From assembly GCA_040007395.1 (NCBI GenBank), contig JBDTVG010000209.1, positions 1-38,647 on the forward strand: a stretch of DNA of 38,647 bases, read 5' to 3'. The translations under genes were made by a program, and so were the position numbers. This document shows, piece by piece, positions 8,008-15,577 of the stretch; position 1 is the first letter of the stretch, and every line of letters starts with the position of its first letter. The notes under the pieces were generated by a model, which saw only the letters and a list, made by a program, of their open reading frames with translations, had not been told where the DNA came from and ran no database searches. The DNA is from DATGFK01 sp040007395 (GTDB lineage: Bacteria; Chloroflexota; Anaerolineae; Aggregatilineales; UBA2796).

Positions 8008-8493
8008 ATGATAGAAGTTACGATTATGGACACGAATTATCACTTGCGTTCCGTGACGGCATGGGATGCGATGGCGCTGCATAAAACCTGCTGGCCTGAC
8101 AAATCCGTTGAGGCGGTGCAGGAACTCCTTGACCGTGCCGAGGGACTCATTCGGCGCAAACGTGGATTAGGCATCATTACTGAAATCGAAGGCCACATCG
8201 TTGGGTACGCCCAGCTTACCCTCTGGTCACGCACAGGCGAGATCAGCGATCTGATTGTAGCACCGGGTTGGCGAGATCGTGGTATTGGCAGTGCCATGAT
8301 CTGTTATTTGGTGGAAAAAGCCCGCGACTGGCCTATGCCGCAGGTTGAGATCGGCGTGGCGATGACCAACCCTCGCGCCTATGCGCTGTACCGTCGCTTG
8401 GGCTTTCAAGAATCTCGGATAGTTAACCTTGATCTGGGCAGCGGCCCCGAAGCCGTGATGTACCTCACGATGCAGTTTGACGCGCCGCTCTAA
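8008..8493 (+). CDS. GNAT-family N-acetyltransferase
   Basis: The 161-residue protein has the GNAT fold: an N-terminal LRSVTAWDAMAL helix-strand, a beta hairpin GHIVGYAQLT, the acetyl-CoA pyrophosphate loop DLIVAPGWRDRGIGSAMI (RxxGxG/A signature), then NPRAYALYRRLGF of motif B. It should transfer an acetyl group from acetyl-CoA to an amine; the substrate cannot be told. The start could be the ATG at 8008 or the in-frame ATG at 8026; neither has a strong ribosome binding site. It ends at a bidirectional terminator shared with the protease gene. Confidence 0.85.
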   Translation: MIEVTIMDTNYHLRSVTAWDAMALHKTCWPDKSVEAVQELLDRAEGLIRRKRGLGIITEIEGHIVGYAQLTLWSRTGEISDLIVAPGWRDRGIGSAMICYLVEKARDWPMPQVEIGVAMTNPRAYALYRRLGFQESRIVNLDLGSGPEAVMYLTMQFDAPL

Positions 8494-8559
8494 ATCCCTC
8501 GCAGGTAGTGGTATTTTCGGGGATTATTTTCCGTGTCGTTCCAGATGACAAGGCTGACT

Positions 8560-8600
8560 AAAAGGTCGGTTTTTGAATTTCTCCTCAAAACCGACCTTTT
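8560..8600. terminator. Bidirectional rho-independent terminator
   Basis: AAAAGGTCGGTTTT (8560-8573) pairs perfectly with AAAACCGACCTTTT (8587-8600) across a 13-base loop. T-runs sit on the 3' side in both directions. It lies exactly between the converging GNAT and trypsin-like genes. Confidence 0.85.
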
Positions 8601-8609
8601 TAGAGCTAG

Positions 8610-9446
8610 TTACTTGTTACTGTCGTCGGCGATGGTTTTGTTGATCCAGTCGATATAAGTTGCCACTCGCGTATATGCGCCGCGCTGACCGCACTTATCG
8701 CCACCAAAGCTCACGATTCCAATTTGTAGAGCGTGTATTCCCGGCACGAGATCGGCGGGATCAACAGTCGCCGTTGGATCAGCGATTTGCTGAACAACAA
8801 GTGGCCCACCGCTATCGCCTTGGCAGGTATCGTGGCCTTTCTTGTCTCCGGCACAAACATATTCAGTAGCGACATCGGACTCGCAGCTAATTACCGGAAG
8901 GGTTGTCTTTTTGAGGGTGTCAGAAGAAGTCTGACCGTCAGGATCAGTTGCTCCCCAACCCGCTACCATGACCTTTGCAGTCAGATCAGGGAATTGGAGG
9001 TCGGCATTGAGCTTGACTGCTTCAACGGTTTTGTTGTCCAGCTTGAGTGGTTTCGCCAGATGCAGCAACGCAATGTCGTGTATATCGCCGTCATACCCAA
9101 GTAGGTAAATCTTCGTCACACCGACCGCTTGCGCACTTGAATCGTTCAAGTCAATGATCCCGGCTTTTATCTGCACGTCTTTCTCGAAGGTATCTTGGAC
9201 TGGCGGTGTTTCTGCGGTGAAGAAACAGTGAGCCGCCGTGAGTACCCAGTCCTCATTGATGATCGATCCGCCACAAAACTGTGACCCATCATTGGTATTG
9301 ACCAAAGCCACCAGAAAGGGAAACTCGCCAAGTTTTGCATCTTGCCCACCAACCACAGCAAATGCGGGTTGGATGGTTGCAGTAGCAAACAGCACCAGCA
9401 GCAAACCAGCCAAAACACGATAGCGTTTTGTAGAAAATAGTTTCAT
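8610..9446 (-). CDS. Secreted trypsin-like serine protease (S1 family)
   Basis: This 278-residue secreted endopeptidase has the full catalytic triad: His73 in LTAAHC, Asp124 in HDIALLHL, and Ser212 in CQGDSGGP. Asp206, six residues before the serine, corresponds to chymotrypsin D189, so cleavage after Arg or Lys is expected. Cysteines at 58, 74, 189, 198 and 208 fit S1 disulfides. The signal peptide covers 1-30 and ends QPAFA; the mature N-terminus VVGG follows immediately, so signal peptidase cleavage alone would expose the activating terminus. AAGGA nine bases upstream supports the ATG. No inhibitor gene is adjacent. Confidence 0.93.
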   Translation of the reverse strand: MKLFSTKRYRVLAGLLLVLFATATIQPAFAVVGGQDAKLGEFPFLVALVNTNDGSQFCGGSIINEDWVLTAAHCFFTAETPPVQDTFEKDVQIKAGIIDLNDSSAQAVGVTKIYLLGYDGDIHDIALLHLAKPLKLDNKTVEAVKLNADLQFPDLTAKVMVAGWGATDPDGQTSSDTLKKTTLPVISCESDVATEYVCAGDKKGHDTCQGDSGGPLVVQQIADPTATVDPADLVPGIHALQIGIVSFGGDKCGQRGAYTRVATYIDWINKTIADDSNK

Positions 9447-9486
9447 TATTTGGATTTCCTTGAACTTTAGTTACGGCTAATGGATA

Positions 9487-9575
9487 GAACGGCAGAAGGA
9501 AGAAGTGGGACAAACCACGATAAGTTAGATTTGTGATAAACAAACTATCTATGGAGCGATCCACTTCTGCCGTTC
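9487..9575. repeat. Inverted repeat between the protease and lipoprotein genes
   Basis: GAACGGCAGAAG (9487-9498) and CTTCTGCCGTTC (9564-9575) are perfect inverted 12-mers about 65 bases apart. A smaller dyad (TTTGT and ACAAA) lies between them. This lies in the 195-base gap and may be a degenerate palindromic element or a leader structure; no T-run follows. Confidence 0.4.
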
Positions 9576-9641
9576 ATTGTACTCTAAGGGCGTTGATGGC
9601 GCTGAGGACACACCCGTTGGGATGCTGTACTTGTGTGGACT

Positions 9642-10619
9642 CTACCCTTGCTGGACGATCAGATCCAGTTCTGCTTGTGCGTCCTGATAGGTTTTTGGCG
9701 ATGCAACGACATAGCCGACTGCACCGATATACGTTTGTCCGGGGATACTCAGCGCATAGGACAGGAAGCGGAAAACTTCGCTGCGATGTACCGACTGTCG
9801 ATTGATATACAAATATAGCGGGCGGCTCAAGAAGCTGTACGAGCCATCCCATACGCTTTCGGCGGCAGGGGCGGTACAGCCTGCACCACTGTCCACCGCA
9901 AGGATCGGCAGCCGCCCGCCGAGTTTCTGCGCGACTGCCAGCGGTAAGTAACCGATCCCGTCGCCGCCGCCCGTGATCAATTGCTGGACATCGGGCGGGG
10001 TGGCGGCGGTGGGTTTGTTAGCCAAGACTCGCTCGGCAAAGAATTGAGCAGCAGCGGTGGTCGGCGGTGGCGCAAAGATCGTGACAGGATCGAATGGCAG
10101 GCCGCCGCGCACGTTATGCCATGTCAGGTTAGCGTTGCCGTACAGATAGGTCAGTTCCGATGATGAAACACACTCGCCTAATGGGTTTTTGCCGATGACT
10201 GCCAACACATCATAGCCTACGGTGATCTGCAAATAGTCGATGCCATTTCGCAAACAAGTGGACGCTTCCTCAGCGCTCATAACCCGCACTGCCATTTGAA
10301 TGTCGGTGCTATCCTCGCACAACATCTTGAAACCGTCGAGAGTCCCCACCTTGCCCACTTGAACCGTATAGCCCGGTGTGAATCCCTCAAAGCCCAGCCC
10401 GACCCCTTGCATGATCTCACCGACAATCGCGGAGCCATCAAGAACCACAGTGTGCGGTGGGCGCGGTTTGGCAACCCGTGTAGGCGTTGCCACAGGGCCG
10501 CTGGCAGTCGGTGCAGTTTGGTAACACCCCGCCAACACAATCATCAAGATCACGATCAGGCTGCCCGTTCGTCCCAATTGAGTCAACAATGTAATTTGAA
10601 AAGCTAGGCTTGTGGTCAT
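9642..10619 (-). CDS. Phosphate-binding-type (PstS-like) lipoprotein
   Basis: The 325-residue protein carries a lipoprotein signal: hydrophobic SLIVILMIVLAGC with the lipidated Cys32. The rest resembles the PstS-like periplasmic binding domain: VVLDGSAIVGEIMQGV near the N-terminus, DIQMAVRVMSAEEASTC, YDVLAVIGKNP, LTYLYGNANLTWHNV (typical of these binders), AAAQFFAERVL, GGDGIGYLPLAVAQKL, then SRPLYLYINRQS and a C-terminal GAVGYVVAS. It would bind phosphate or another oxyanion outside the cell. No permease or ATPase gene is adjacent, so transport or sensing must involve genes elsewhere. There is no strong ribosome binding site before the ATG. Confidence 0.8.
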   Translation of the reverse strand: MTTSLAFQITLLTQLGRTGSLIVILMIVLAGCYQTAPTASGPVATPTRVAKPRPPHTVVLDGSAIVGEIMQGVGLGFEGFTPGYTVQVGKVGTLDGFKMLCEDSTDIQMAVRVMSAEEASTCLRNGIDYLQITVGYDVLAVIGKNPLGECVSSSELTYLYGNANLTWHNVRGGLPFDPVTIFAPPPTTAAAQFFAERVLANKPTAATPPDVQQLITGGGDGIGYLPLAVAQKLGGRLPILAVDSGAGCTAPAAESVWDGSYSFLSRPLYLYINRQSVHRSEVFRFLSYALSIPGQTYIGAVGYVVASPKTYQDAQAELDLIVQQG

Positions 10620-10764
10620 ACTATTAATTCTAAAGGTTCCGGTTATGGTAGCGAATGGTTTGCAAAGTGTTTGTTAGCATCTCAAATGTATAATAAAAGT
10701 CGCAAAGCCTTCGGAAAAAGTCGTAAAAACTCGTTAAATAGCGCAGAATCGCTTGTCTCACATC

Positions 10765-10793
10765 TTGACACAACCGTTTGAGATTCCTATAAT
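10765..10793 (+). promoter_or_regulatory. Perfect sigma-70 promoter for the yceD-rpoD operon
   Basis: TTGACA (10765-10770), a 17-base spacer and TATAAT (10788-10793) match the consensus exactly. Transcription would start near 10800, leaving a leader of about 100 bases before yceD. The rest of the 284-base gap is AT-rich and shows no other clear feature. Confidence 0.85.
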
Positions 10794-10903
10794 CAGATTA
10801 TTCCAAAAACAAAATAAGTAAACAGCAACCATACGTGCCTTTTTCAACATGATTCATAGCAGAACTCTTCCAAAGGGCGCGTGTTTTTATTCAGGGAAAA
10901 TCA

Positions 10904-11452
10904 ATGAGTGACAATCATACAGGTTATATCACTAACCGTATTCTCAAGTTGCAGGTTGGTTTTCTACTCAGCGAAGGCTTAGTTGGGCAAAGCCGCGATG
11001 TTGAGTTCGATATACCGGTCTTGCGTGTTGCCGACGACCTGACCCTAGATTTTCTGCGCGGCAAGCTCCATCTCAGCCGCAGTTCACGCGGCATTCTTGT
11101 GCAAGGCACTCTCGAAACGCAAGTCAACAGCGAATGTAAACGCTGTCTTGAAGATACTTCAGTTGAATTAACCATTTCTATTGAAGAACTTTTTGTCTAT
11201 CCACCCGAACCGGGTGAACCTTCGACCCTAACCGATGACGGCATTCTGGATCTGACTCCATTGCTGCGAGAGGAGATTATTCTTAATACGCCCATTGGCA
11301 ACCTTTGTAAACCTGATTGTGCAGGGTTGTGTCTCACCTGTGGCAAAAATTTGAACGATGGCCCCTGCGACTGCGAGGCCGAGGACATCAATCCGCGTTT
11401 TGCCATGTTGAAATCGCTCAAGGATAACCGATTGAACGAATTGAACGACTAG
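10904..11452 (+). CDS. DUF177 (YceD family) protein
   Basis: The 182-residue protein matches the YceD/DUF177 family, linked in bacteria and plastids to 23S rRNA accumulation and large-subunit assembly. Two cysteine clusters are visible: CKRC at 78-81 and a C-terminal zinc-type cluster C135-x3-C139-x3-C143-x2-C146 followed by C155-x-C157 (GNLCKPDCAGLCLTCG). The C-terminal NPRFAMLKSLK is typical of the family. yceD usually sits just before rpmF; here it is 34 bases before rpoD, with no L32 gene in view. The consensus promoter upstream should drive both genes. Confidence 0.9.
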   Translation: MSDNHTGYITNRILKLQVGFLLSEGLVGQSRDVEFDIPVLRVADDLTLDFLRGKLHLSRSSRGILVQGTLETQVNSECKRCLEDTSVELTISIEELFVYPPEPGEPSTLTDDGILDLTPLLREEIILNTPIGNLCKPDCAGLCLTCGKNLNDGPCDCEAEDINPRFAMLKSLKDNRLNELND

Positions 11453-11486
11453 CTGCCGTGTCTCGTCGGCGGCCCGAAGGGGGACT

Positions 11487-12659
11487 ATGATGAAAGTATA
11501 CCGCAACATTGATGCCAAACATCTACTCACGGACCTCATGGAAAAAGCCGAGTCTCAGGGGTATCTGACCACTGAAGACATCACAGAGGTTTTTGCCGAC
11601 GACGACAGCCCCGAACAGATGGAAGAGATGATCCTCACGCTGCAAAGCGCGGGGGTCGAAATCTACGACGAACGCGGCGACTCTCCCGACGAGGGTCACT
11701 ATGACGAGATGGACGACGAAGAAGACGAGCACTTCGATCTCAGCAGTGTTTCGTCCGATGATACCGTCGGCTTGTATCTCAAGGAAATGGCCCGTGTCCC
11801 GCTTTTAAGCACCGATGAGGAAGTCGCGCTTGCCAAGCGGCTGGAAGCTGGACTGGCTGCCCAGATCGATATTGACTGTGGCAAGACACGCACCGATGCC
11901 CCCAGTCTTGATATGCTGATGACCAGCATCGAAGATGGCAAAGACGCACGCGATCACCTGATCAAGGCCAATACACGGCTCGTCGTGAGCATCGCCAAGC
12001 GCTATATGGGGCGCGGCGTACCGTTTCTGGATCTCATTCAGGAAGGCAATCTGGGTCTGATGAAGGCCGTCGAAAAGTTCGACTATACTCGCGGCTATCG
12101 CTTCAGCACCTACGCAACATGGTGGATTCGCCAGACGATCACCCGTGCCATTGCCGACCAAGGCCGCACGATCCGCGTTCCTGTCCATATGTCGGATCGC
12201 ATCCGTCACCTGTACAAGACCGCCCGTCAGCTTGAGCAAGAGAATGGGCGCAAACCCACTGCTGAAGAAATTGCGAAGGTCATGGATCTCGAACCGCGCA
12301 AAGTCCAATGGATGTTAAAAGTTAGTTGGCGACCACTCAGTTTGGAACGCCCAGTTGGTGAAGACGAAGATAGTGAACTGGGCAATTTCATCGAAGACGA
12401 CACCACTCCCACCCCCACGCAGAGTGCTTATCAGAATTTATTAAGAGAAAAAGTTGAAGAAGTCTTAAGCACCCTGACCCCCCGTGAGGCACGGATTCTC
12501 CGCTTACGCTTTGGCCTGCAAAACGGGCGGCAGTATACTCTGGAAGAAGTCGGTCAAAAGTTCGGTCTGACCCGCGAACGCATTCGCCAGATCGAAGGCA
12601 AGGCCCTGCGGCGGCTGCGTCACCCGCGCCGCTCACGCCAACTGCGCGACTTTACGTAG
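11487..12659 (+). CDS. rpoD: Primary RNA polymerase sigma factor (sigma-70 family)
   Basis: The 390-residue protein has all core sigma-70 regions: an acidic region 1.1-like N-terminus (1-85, ending in EDEHFD), region 1.2 at about 92-120 (DTVGLYLKEMARVPLL), regions 2.1-2.4 at 156-235 (DLIQEGNLGLMKAVEKFDY, STYATWWIRQTITRAI), region 3 (HMSDRIRHLYKT to about 300), and region 4.2 (EEVGQKFGLTRERIRQIE). The short spacer between regions 1.2 and 2 is typical of compact primary sigma factors. The C-terminus RRSRQLRDF is the usual rpoD ending. AAGGGGG at 11477-11483 precedes two adjacent ATGs (11487 and 11490). A strong hairpin follows the stop. Confidence 0.95.
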   Translation: MMKVYRNIDAKHLLTDLMEKAESQGYLTTEDITEVFADDDSPEQMEEMILTLQSAGVEIYDERGDSPDEGHYDEMDDEEDEHFDLSSVSSDDTVGLYLKEMARVPLLSTDEEVALAKRLEAGLAAQIDIDCGKTRTDAPSLDMLMTSIEDGKDARDHLIKANTRLVVSIAKRYMGRGVPFLDLIQEGNLGLMKAVEKFDYTRGYRFSTYATWWIRQTITRAIADQGRTIRVPVHMSDRIRHLYKTARQLEQENGRKPTAEEIAKVMDLEPRKVQWMLKVSWRPLSLERPVGEDEDSELGNFIEDDTTPTPTQSAYQNLLREKVEEVLSTLTPREARILRLRFGLQNGRQYTLEEVGQKFGLTRERIRQIEGKALRRLRHPRRSRQLRDFT

Positions 12660-12677
12660 CTAGCGGCTGTACAATTT

Positions 12678-12727
12678 CGCCATACTGCGCTTCCGTTGGG
12701 ATATTGTAGCGGAAGCGCAGTGTGGCG
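12678..12727 (+). terminator. 18-bp hairpin after rpoD, without T-run
   Basis: The arms 12678-12695 and 12710-12727 pair over 18 positions (17 Watson-Crick pairs plus one G:T) with a 14-base loop; the inner part is ACTGCGCTTCCG against CGGAAGCGCAGT. It starts 19 bases after the rpoD stop. With no U-tract it may be a factor-dependent terminator or a 3' end stabiliser. Confidence 0.6.
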
Positions 12728-12810
12728 TGATGCAGCATTATGTACTTGTCACACAGTCGTGAAGTGCTGGCTGGTCTGTGCTGCGTTATAAGTTTGATCA
12801 CCGTTTGTGG

Positions 12811-12839
12811 TTGACAGACTTTTCTAATCTTCGTATAGT
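12811..12839 (+). promoter_or_regulatory. Strong sigma-70 promoter with no adjacent gene
   Basis: TTGACA (12811-12816), a 17-base spacer and TATAGT (12834-12839) give a near-consensus promoter. Predicted start is near 12846, about 460 bases before the FHA gene. Either the FHA mRNA has a very long leader or a small RNA is made here. Confidence 0.65.
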
Positions 12840-12845
12840 ATCGAA

Positions 12846-13304
12846 AAGTACGGATAAATATCCGCGCCATTCGTTTGGACGTGAGTTTCCTCCATACAGG
12901 CTGAACTACGGCAGCCCCTATCCCGTCGGCAAGTGCTTTCGGGACTACTTTGTGCGTGAATATACTGGGTCTTGTTTGTTTATCTCGCCGAGCAGACTGC
13001 TGCTTGATGTACTATAGGAATGGTCGTTAAAAACCGTGTACCGCACCCATCGGGCTTTTCACCCTGTACTGCATGGGTCATCGACACTTGACCCTAGACT
13101 ACACGCACAAATCGGTGCATATTTTCTACCCACCCCGTATTTGGTGGGCAACCCCTGCTATGCCTTTGGTAAAGAACCACTACACTATAAAACTCAAGGG
13201 CAGATTTAGCAACAATTTTGTATATTTCAAGTGAAGGTTTATCATACTCCCGACGCTTATAGACGTGTAGACACGTCACCTGCCCACATTCCAGGAGGCT
13301 CGTT
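12846..13304 (+). other. Region downstream of the orphan promoter; possible untranslated RNA
   Basis: I see no credible protein gene. Local hairpins include CGGATAAATATCCG near 12853 and paired ACCCAT/ATGGGT around 13045-13078. It does not match tRNA, tmRNA, SRP RNA or RNase P signatures that I can recognise. 6S RNA was considered but not supported by any conserved motif. GGAGG just before 13305 is the ribosome binding site of the FHA gene. Confidence 0.25.
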
Positions 13305-13943
13305 ATGCAGAGCAACGGCAGCTTTCGGCTGATTGTACGCCGTGGCCCGCAGCCCAATCAGATCTACGAACTCAACAAAGACATCATTACGTTGGGTCGT
13401 GACATTACCAACGACATTGTAATCAATGACCCAGAGTGCAGCCGTCATCACTGTCGCCTGACTCGCGGGGGCGGCGGGTATACACTCGAAGACTTGGGAT
13501 CGACGAACGGCACTTTTGTCAACGGGCAGCGCCTGACAGGCGCACGGCCTTTGAATGGTGGCGATGTCGTTAGTCTAGGGGAAACTGTCACCTTCGGGTA
13601 TGAATCGACCTTGCCGGCTGTCGAACCGGCGCAACAGGCGACTATGCTTGGCTCATCAGCGCCACCTGCGCCGCCGTATGCTTCACCGCAGCAGCCCTAC
13701 CCACAGTCGTCACAAGCGCAGTATGCACCACCGCCACCACCGCCGCAATATCAGTATCAGGAACCCGCCCCGGCTAGTGGTGGATTGGGACGCTGGTTTT
13801 TTCTGGGCTGTGGCTGTCTGATCGTGTTGTGTATTGTGCTGGCAGTCGTCGCTGTTGTCGTGATCGACTCGCAGAATCTCTGGTGTCGCCTGCCTGTTCT
13901 GCGCGATATGGTGAAGATTATCTCAAGCTGCCCGGCTCCCTGA
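13305..13943 (+). CDS. FHA-domain membrane protein
   Basis: The 212-residue protein has an N-terminal FHA domain (about 8-95) with the phosphothreonine-binding pattern LGR (residue 27), SRHHC (45-49) and GSTNGTFVNG. A Pro/Gln/Tyr-rich linker covers about 105-160. A single C-terminal membrane segment (CGCLIVLCIVLAVVAVVVI) and a short tail with two cysteines follow, so the FHA domain faces the cytoplasm. FHA domains read phosphothreonine marks; the membrane Ser/Thr kinase at 20.8-23.0 kb is a plausible writer, though this pairing is inferred from proximity only. CAGGAGG 7-8 bases before the ATG supports the start. Confidence 0.93.
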   Translation: MQSNGSFRLIVRRGPQPNQIYELNKDIITLGRDITNDIVINDPECSRHHCRLTRGGGGYTLEDLGSTNGTFVNGQRLTGARPLNGGDVVSLGETVTFGYESTLPAVEPAQQATMLGSSAPPAPPYASPQQPYPQSSQAQYAPPPPPPQYQYQEPAPASGGLGRWFFLGCGCLIVLCIVLAVVAVVVIDSQNLWCRLPVLRDMVKIISSCPAP

Positions 13944-13969
13944 TCGGCGGCTGCTCAGTTCATTTGGTT

Positions 13970-14115
13970 ACTCACCTTACGCAACCCTCACCCCCCGCCC
14001 CTCTCCCTCAGGTAGAGGGGAGCAAATATGTTTGTTTGGAAAGTCCCTCGCCCTGCGGGAGAGGGATTTAGGGTGAGGGTAACTTTGCATAAAACACCGC
14101 CTGCGTAAGGTGAGT
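13970..14115. repeat. R2 palindromic element with its own outer inverted repeat (MITE-like)
   Basis: Outer arms ACTCACCTTACGCA (13970-13983) and TGCGTAAGGTGAGT (14102-14115) are perfectly inverted. Inside lie two inverted R2-type blocks (CCCTCACCCCCCGCC near 13985 and GGGATTTAGGGTGAGGG near 14066), each with a local CCCTCTCC/GGAGAGGG-type hairpin. The whole 146-bp unit folds on itself. It fills the gap downstream of the FHA gene. Confidence 0.7.
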
Positions 14116-14129
14116 TGGTTAAACTTTGT

Positions 14130-14171
14130 CAGCGTATTGACCCTCCCCAATAGGGAGAGGTCAATACGCTG
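14130..14171. repeat. Strong palindrome in the FHA / aldo-keto reductase gap
   Basis: CAGCGTATTGACCCTCCC and GGGAGAGGTCAATACGCTG pair along almost their whole length with one bulged base, followed by GTTTGGGTTT. It may terminate transcription from the FHA side. Its core resembles R2 (CTCCCC/GGGAGAGG). Confidence 0.65.
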
Positions 14172-14349
14172 TTTGGGTTTAGTAGGGGGTTAGTCCTCAC
14201 CTTGAATGATTTCACGTACCGATAGTTTTTCGCTAAATTTGATGAGGATGACTCCTTTTCTTGAGTTATCACAGGTAAAGATAACTCTTGATAAACGCCC
14301 CTCAGATGGGTAGATTCAGGTGAAGGAATATTTTGAAAAAGGTGGAAAA

Positions 14350-15378
14350 ATGCAGTATCGAAGTTTAGGACGCACCGGGGTACAGGTTAGCACATTATGT
14401 TTGGGGTGTATGAACTTTGGCGGTCCGACCCCCGAAGCGGAGTCGATAGCGCTCGTCAATCATGCGTTGGATAACGGGATTAACTTCCTCGACACCGCCA
14501 ACGTTTACAGTCGTGGGCTGAGTGAGGAGATCGTCGGGAAGGCGCTCAAACAGAACGGCAAGCGCAACAAGATCGTATTGGCGACCAAAGTACACGGGCG
14601 CATGGACGATGACGACATTCTCGCCTACGGCAACAATCGCCGCCATATCATCGAACAATGCGATGCTTCGCTCAAACGCTTGCAGACCGACTATATCGAT
14701 CTGTACCAGATCCATCGGCCTGAGTCGGGCGTACCGATTGATGAAACCCTCCGCGCCCTCGACGATCTGATCCGGGCGGGCAAGGTGCGCTATATCGGCA
14801 CGAGCAGCTTTGCCTCATGGCAGATCATGGAATCGCTGTGGGTATCCCGCGAACTTGGCGCGAACCGCTTTATCTCTGAGCAGCCGCCCTATCACCTGCT
14901 GGATCGCAGCATCGAGCGCGAAATGATCCCGATGGCACAGGCGCACGGGTTGGCGATCTTGCCGTGGTCGCCATTGGCGCGAGGCTTCCTCTCCGGCAAA
15001 TATCAGCGTGGGCAGGAAATCCCCGGTGACTCGCGCATGGCGAGCGATTTGAAGGGGCCGTTTGCCGAACGTACCAAAAAGCATCTTGGCGATCTGGCCT
15101 TTGGGATACTGGACGAACTCGACGCGATTGCTCACGAAAAGAACTTCACCGTCGCCCAGATCGCGCTGGCGTGGTGCATGAATCAACCCGGCGTAACCAG
15201 CCCAATCATCGGGCCGCGTACCATGAATCAACTCGAAGATAATCTCGGTGCATTGGCTGTGACCTTTACCGATGCGGATTATGCCCGATTTAATACAGTA
15301 GCCGAGCCAGAACAGTCGATTGTGTCGTACTACAACGGCAAAGCGATGGACTTCAAAGCCCCCGAATATCGCTGGTAG
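14350..15378 (+). CDS. Aldo/keto reductase
   Basis: The 342-residue NADPH-dependent oxidoreductase has a TIM-barrel AKR fold. The catalytic tetrad is visible: Asp48 and Tyr53 in FLDTANVYSRG, Lys80 in VLATKVHG, His122 in YQIHRPES. The cofactor-binding C-terminal part has PIIGPRTMNQLEDNLGAL. It resembles the YdjG/YhdN-like AKR12/13 groups acting on small carbonyl compounds; the substrate is not predictable. I chose the ATG at 14350, preceded by AAAGGTGG, over an upstream in-frame GTG at 14320, because the family start MQYRSLGRTG aligns there. Confidence 0.93.
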   Translation: MQYRSLGRTGVQVSTLCLGCMNFGGPTPEAESIALVNHALDNGINFLDTANVYSRGLSEEIVGKALKQNGKRNKIVLATKVHGRMDDDDILAYGNNRRHIIEQCDASLKRLQTDYIDLYQIHRPESGVPIDETLRALDDLIRAGKVRYIGTSSFASWQIMESLWVSRELGANRFISEQPPYHLLDRSIEREMIPMAQAHGLAILPWSPLARGFLSGKYQRGQEIPGDSRMASDLKGPFAERTKKHLGDLAFGILDELDAIAHEKNFTVAQIALAWCMNQPGVTSPIIGPRTMNQLEDNLGALAVTFTDADYARFNTVAEPEQSIVSYYNGKAMDFKAPEYRW

Positions 15379-15411
15379 AATTTGATTTCTACCTCTAATA
15401 AGAACCGTTCA

Positions 15412-15437
15412 GCGGACAGGGCAGGCCCTGTCCCTAC
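15412..15437. repeat. R1 repeat copy
   Basis: A 26-bp unit built on GCGGACAGGG/CCCTGTCC followed by CTAC; itself a near-perfect palindrome. It is one of several R1 copies in the window (20519-20668, 26701-26861, 29523-29590) and lies between two plus-strand genes. Confidence 0.75.
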
Positions 15438-15577
15438 GTCCAAACCGTGTGCTGTAGAGATTCCGACCCTAAAAGGTGGCGAGGTCAATTTTTGAGGCGT
15501 TCGCCCCGAAGGTAGGGTCATGATGTGGCAGACGCTTTTCTGTTGAGTTACCCTTTGATCAATCAAAGGATAAACGC

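Noticed and set aside
9533..9852. Overlapping small frames on both strands around the protease/lipoprotein gap.
   Set aside because: They overlap the 3' end of the phosphate-binding lipoprotein and the inverted repeat, with no support from motif or start signals.
12778..13017. A 79-codon frame downstream of the orphan promoter.
   Set aside because: Composition is not protein-like, the frame starts upstream of the promoter, and there is no ribosome binding site.
12846..13080. A 6S RNA gene downstream of the orphan promoter.
   Set aside because: Promoter and length would fit, but I could not find the closing stem and central bubble that define 6S RNA.
13970..14171. A CRISPR array formed by repeated GC-rich units.
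   Set aside because: Units are palindromic, differ in length and spacing, and have no regular unique spacers; no cas gene is near.
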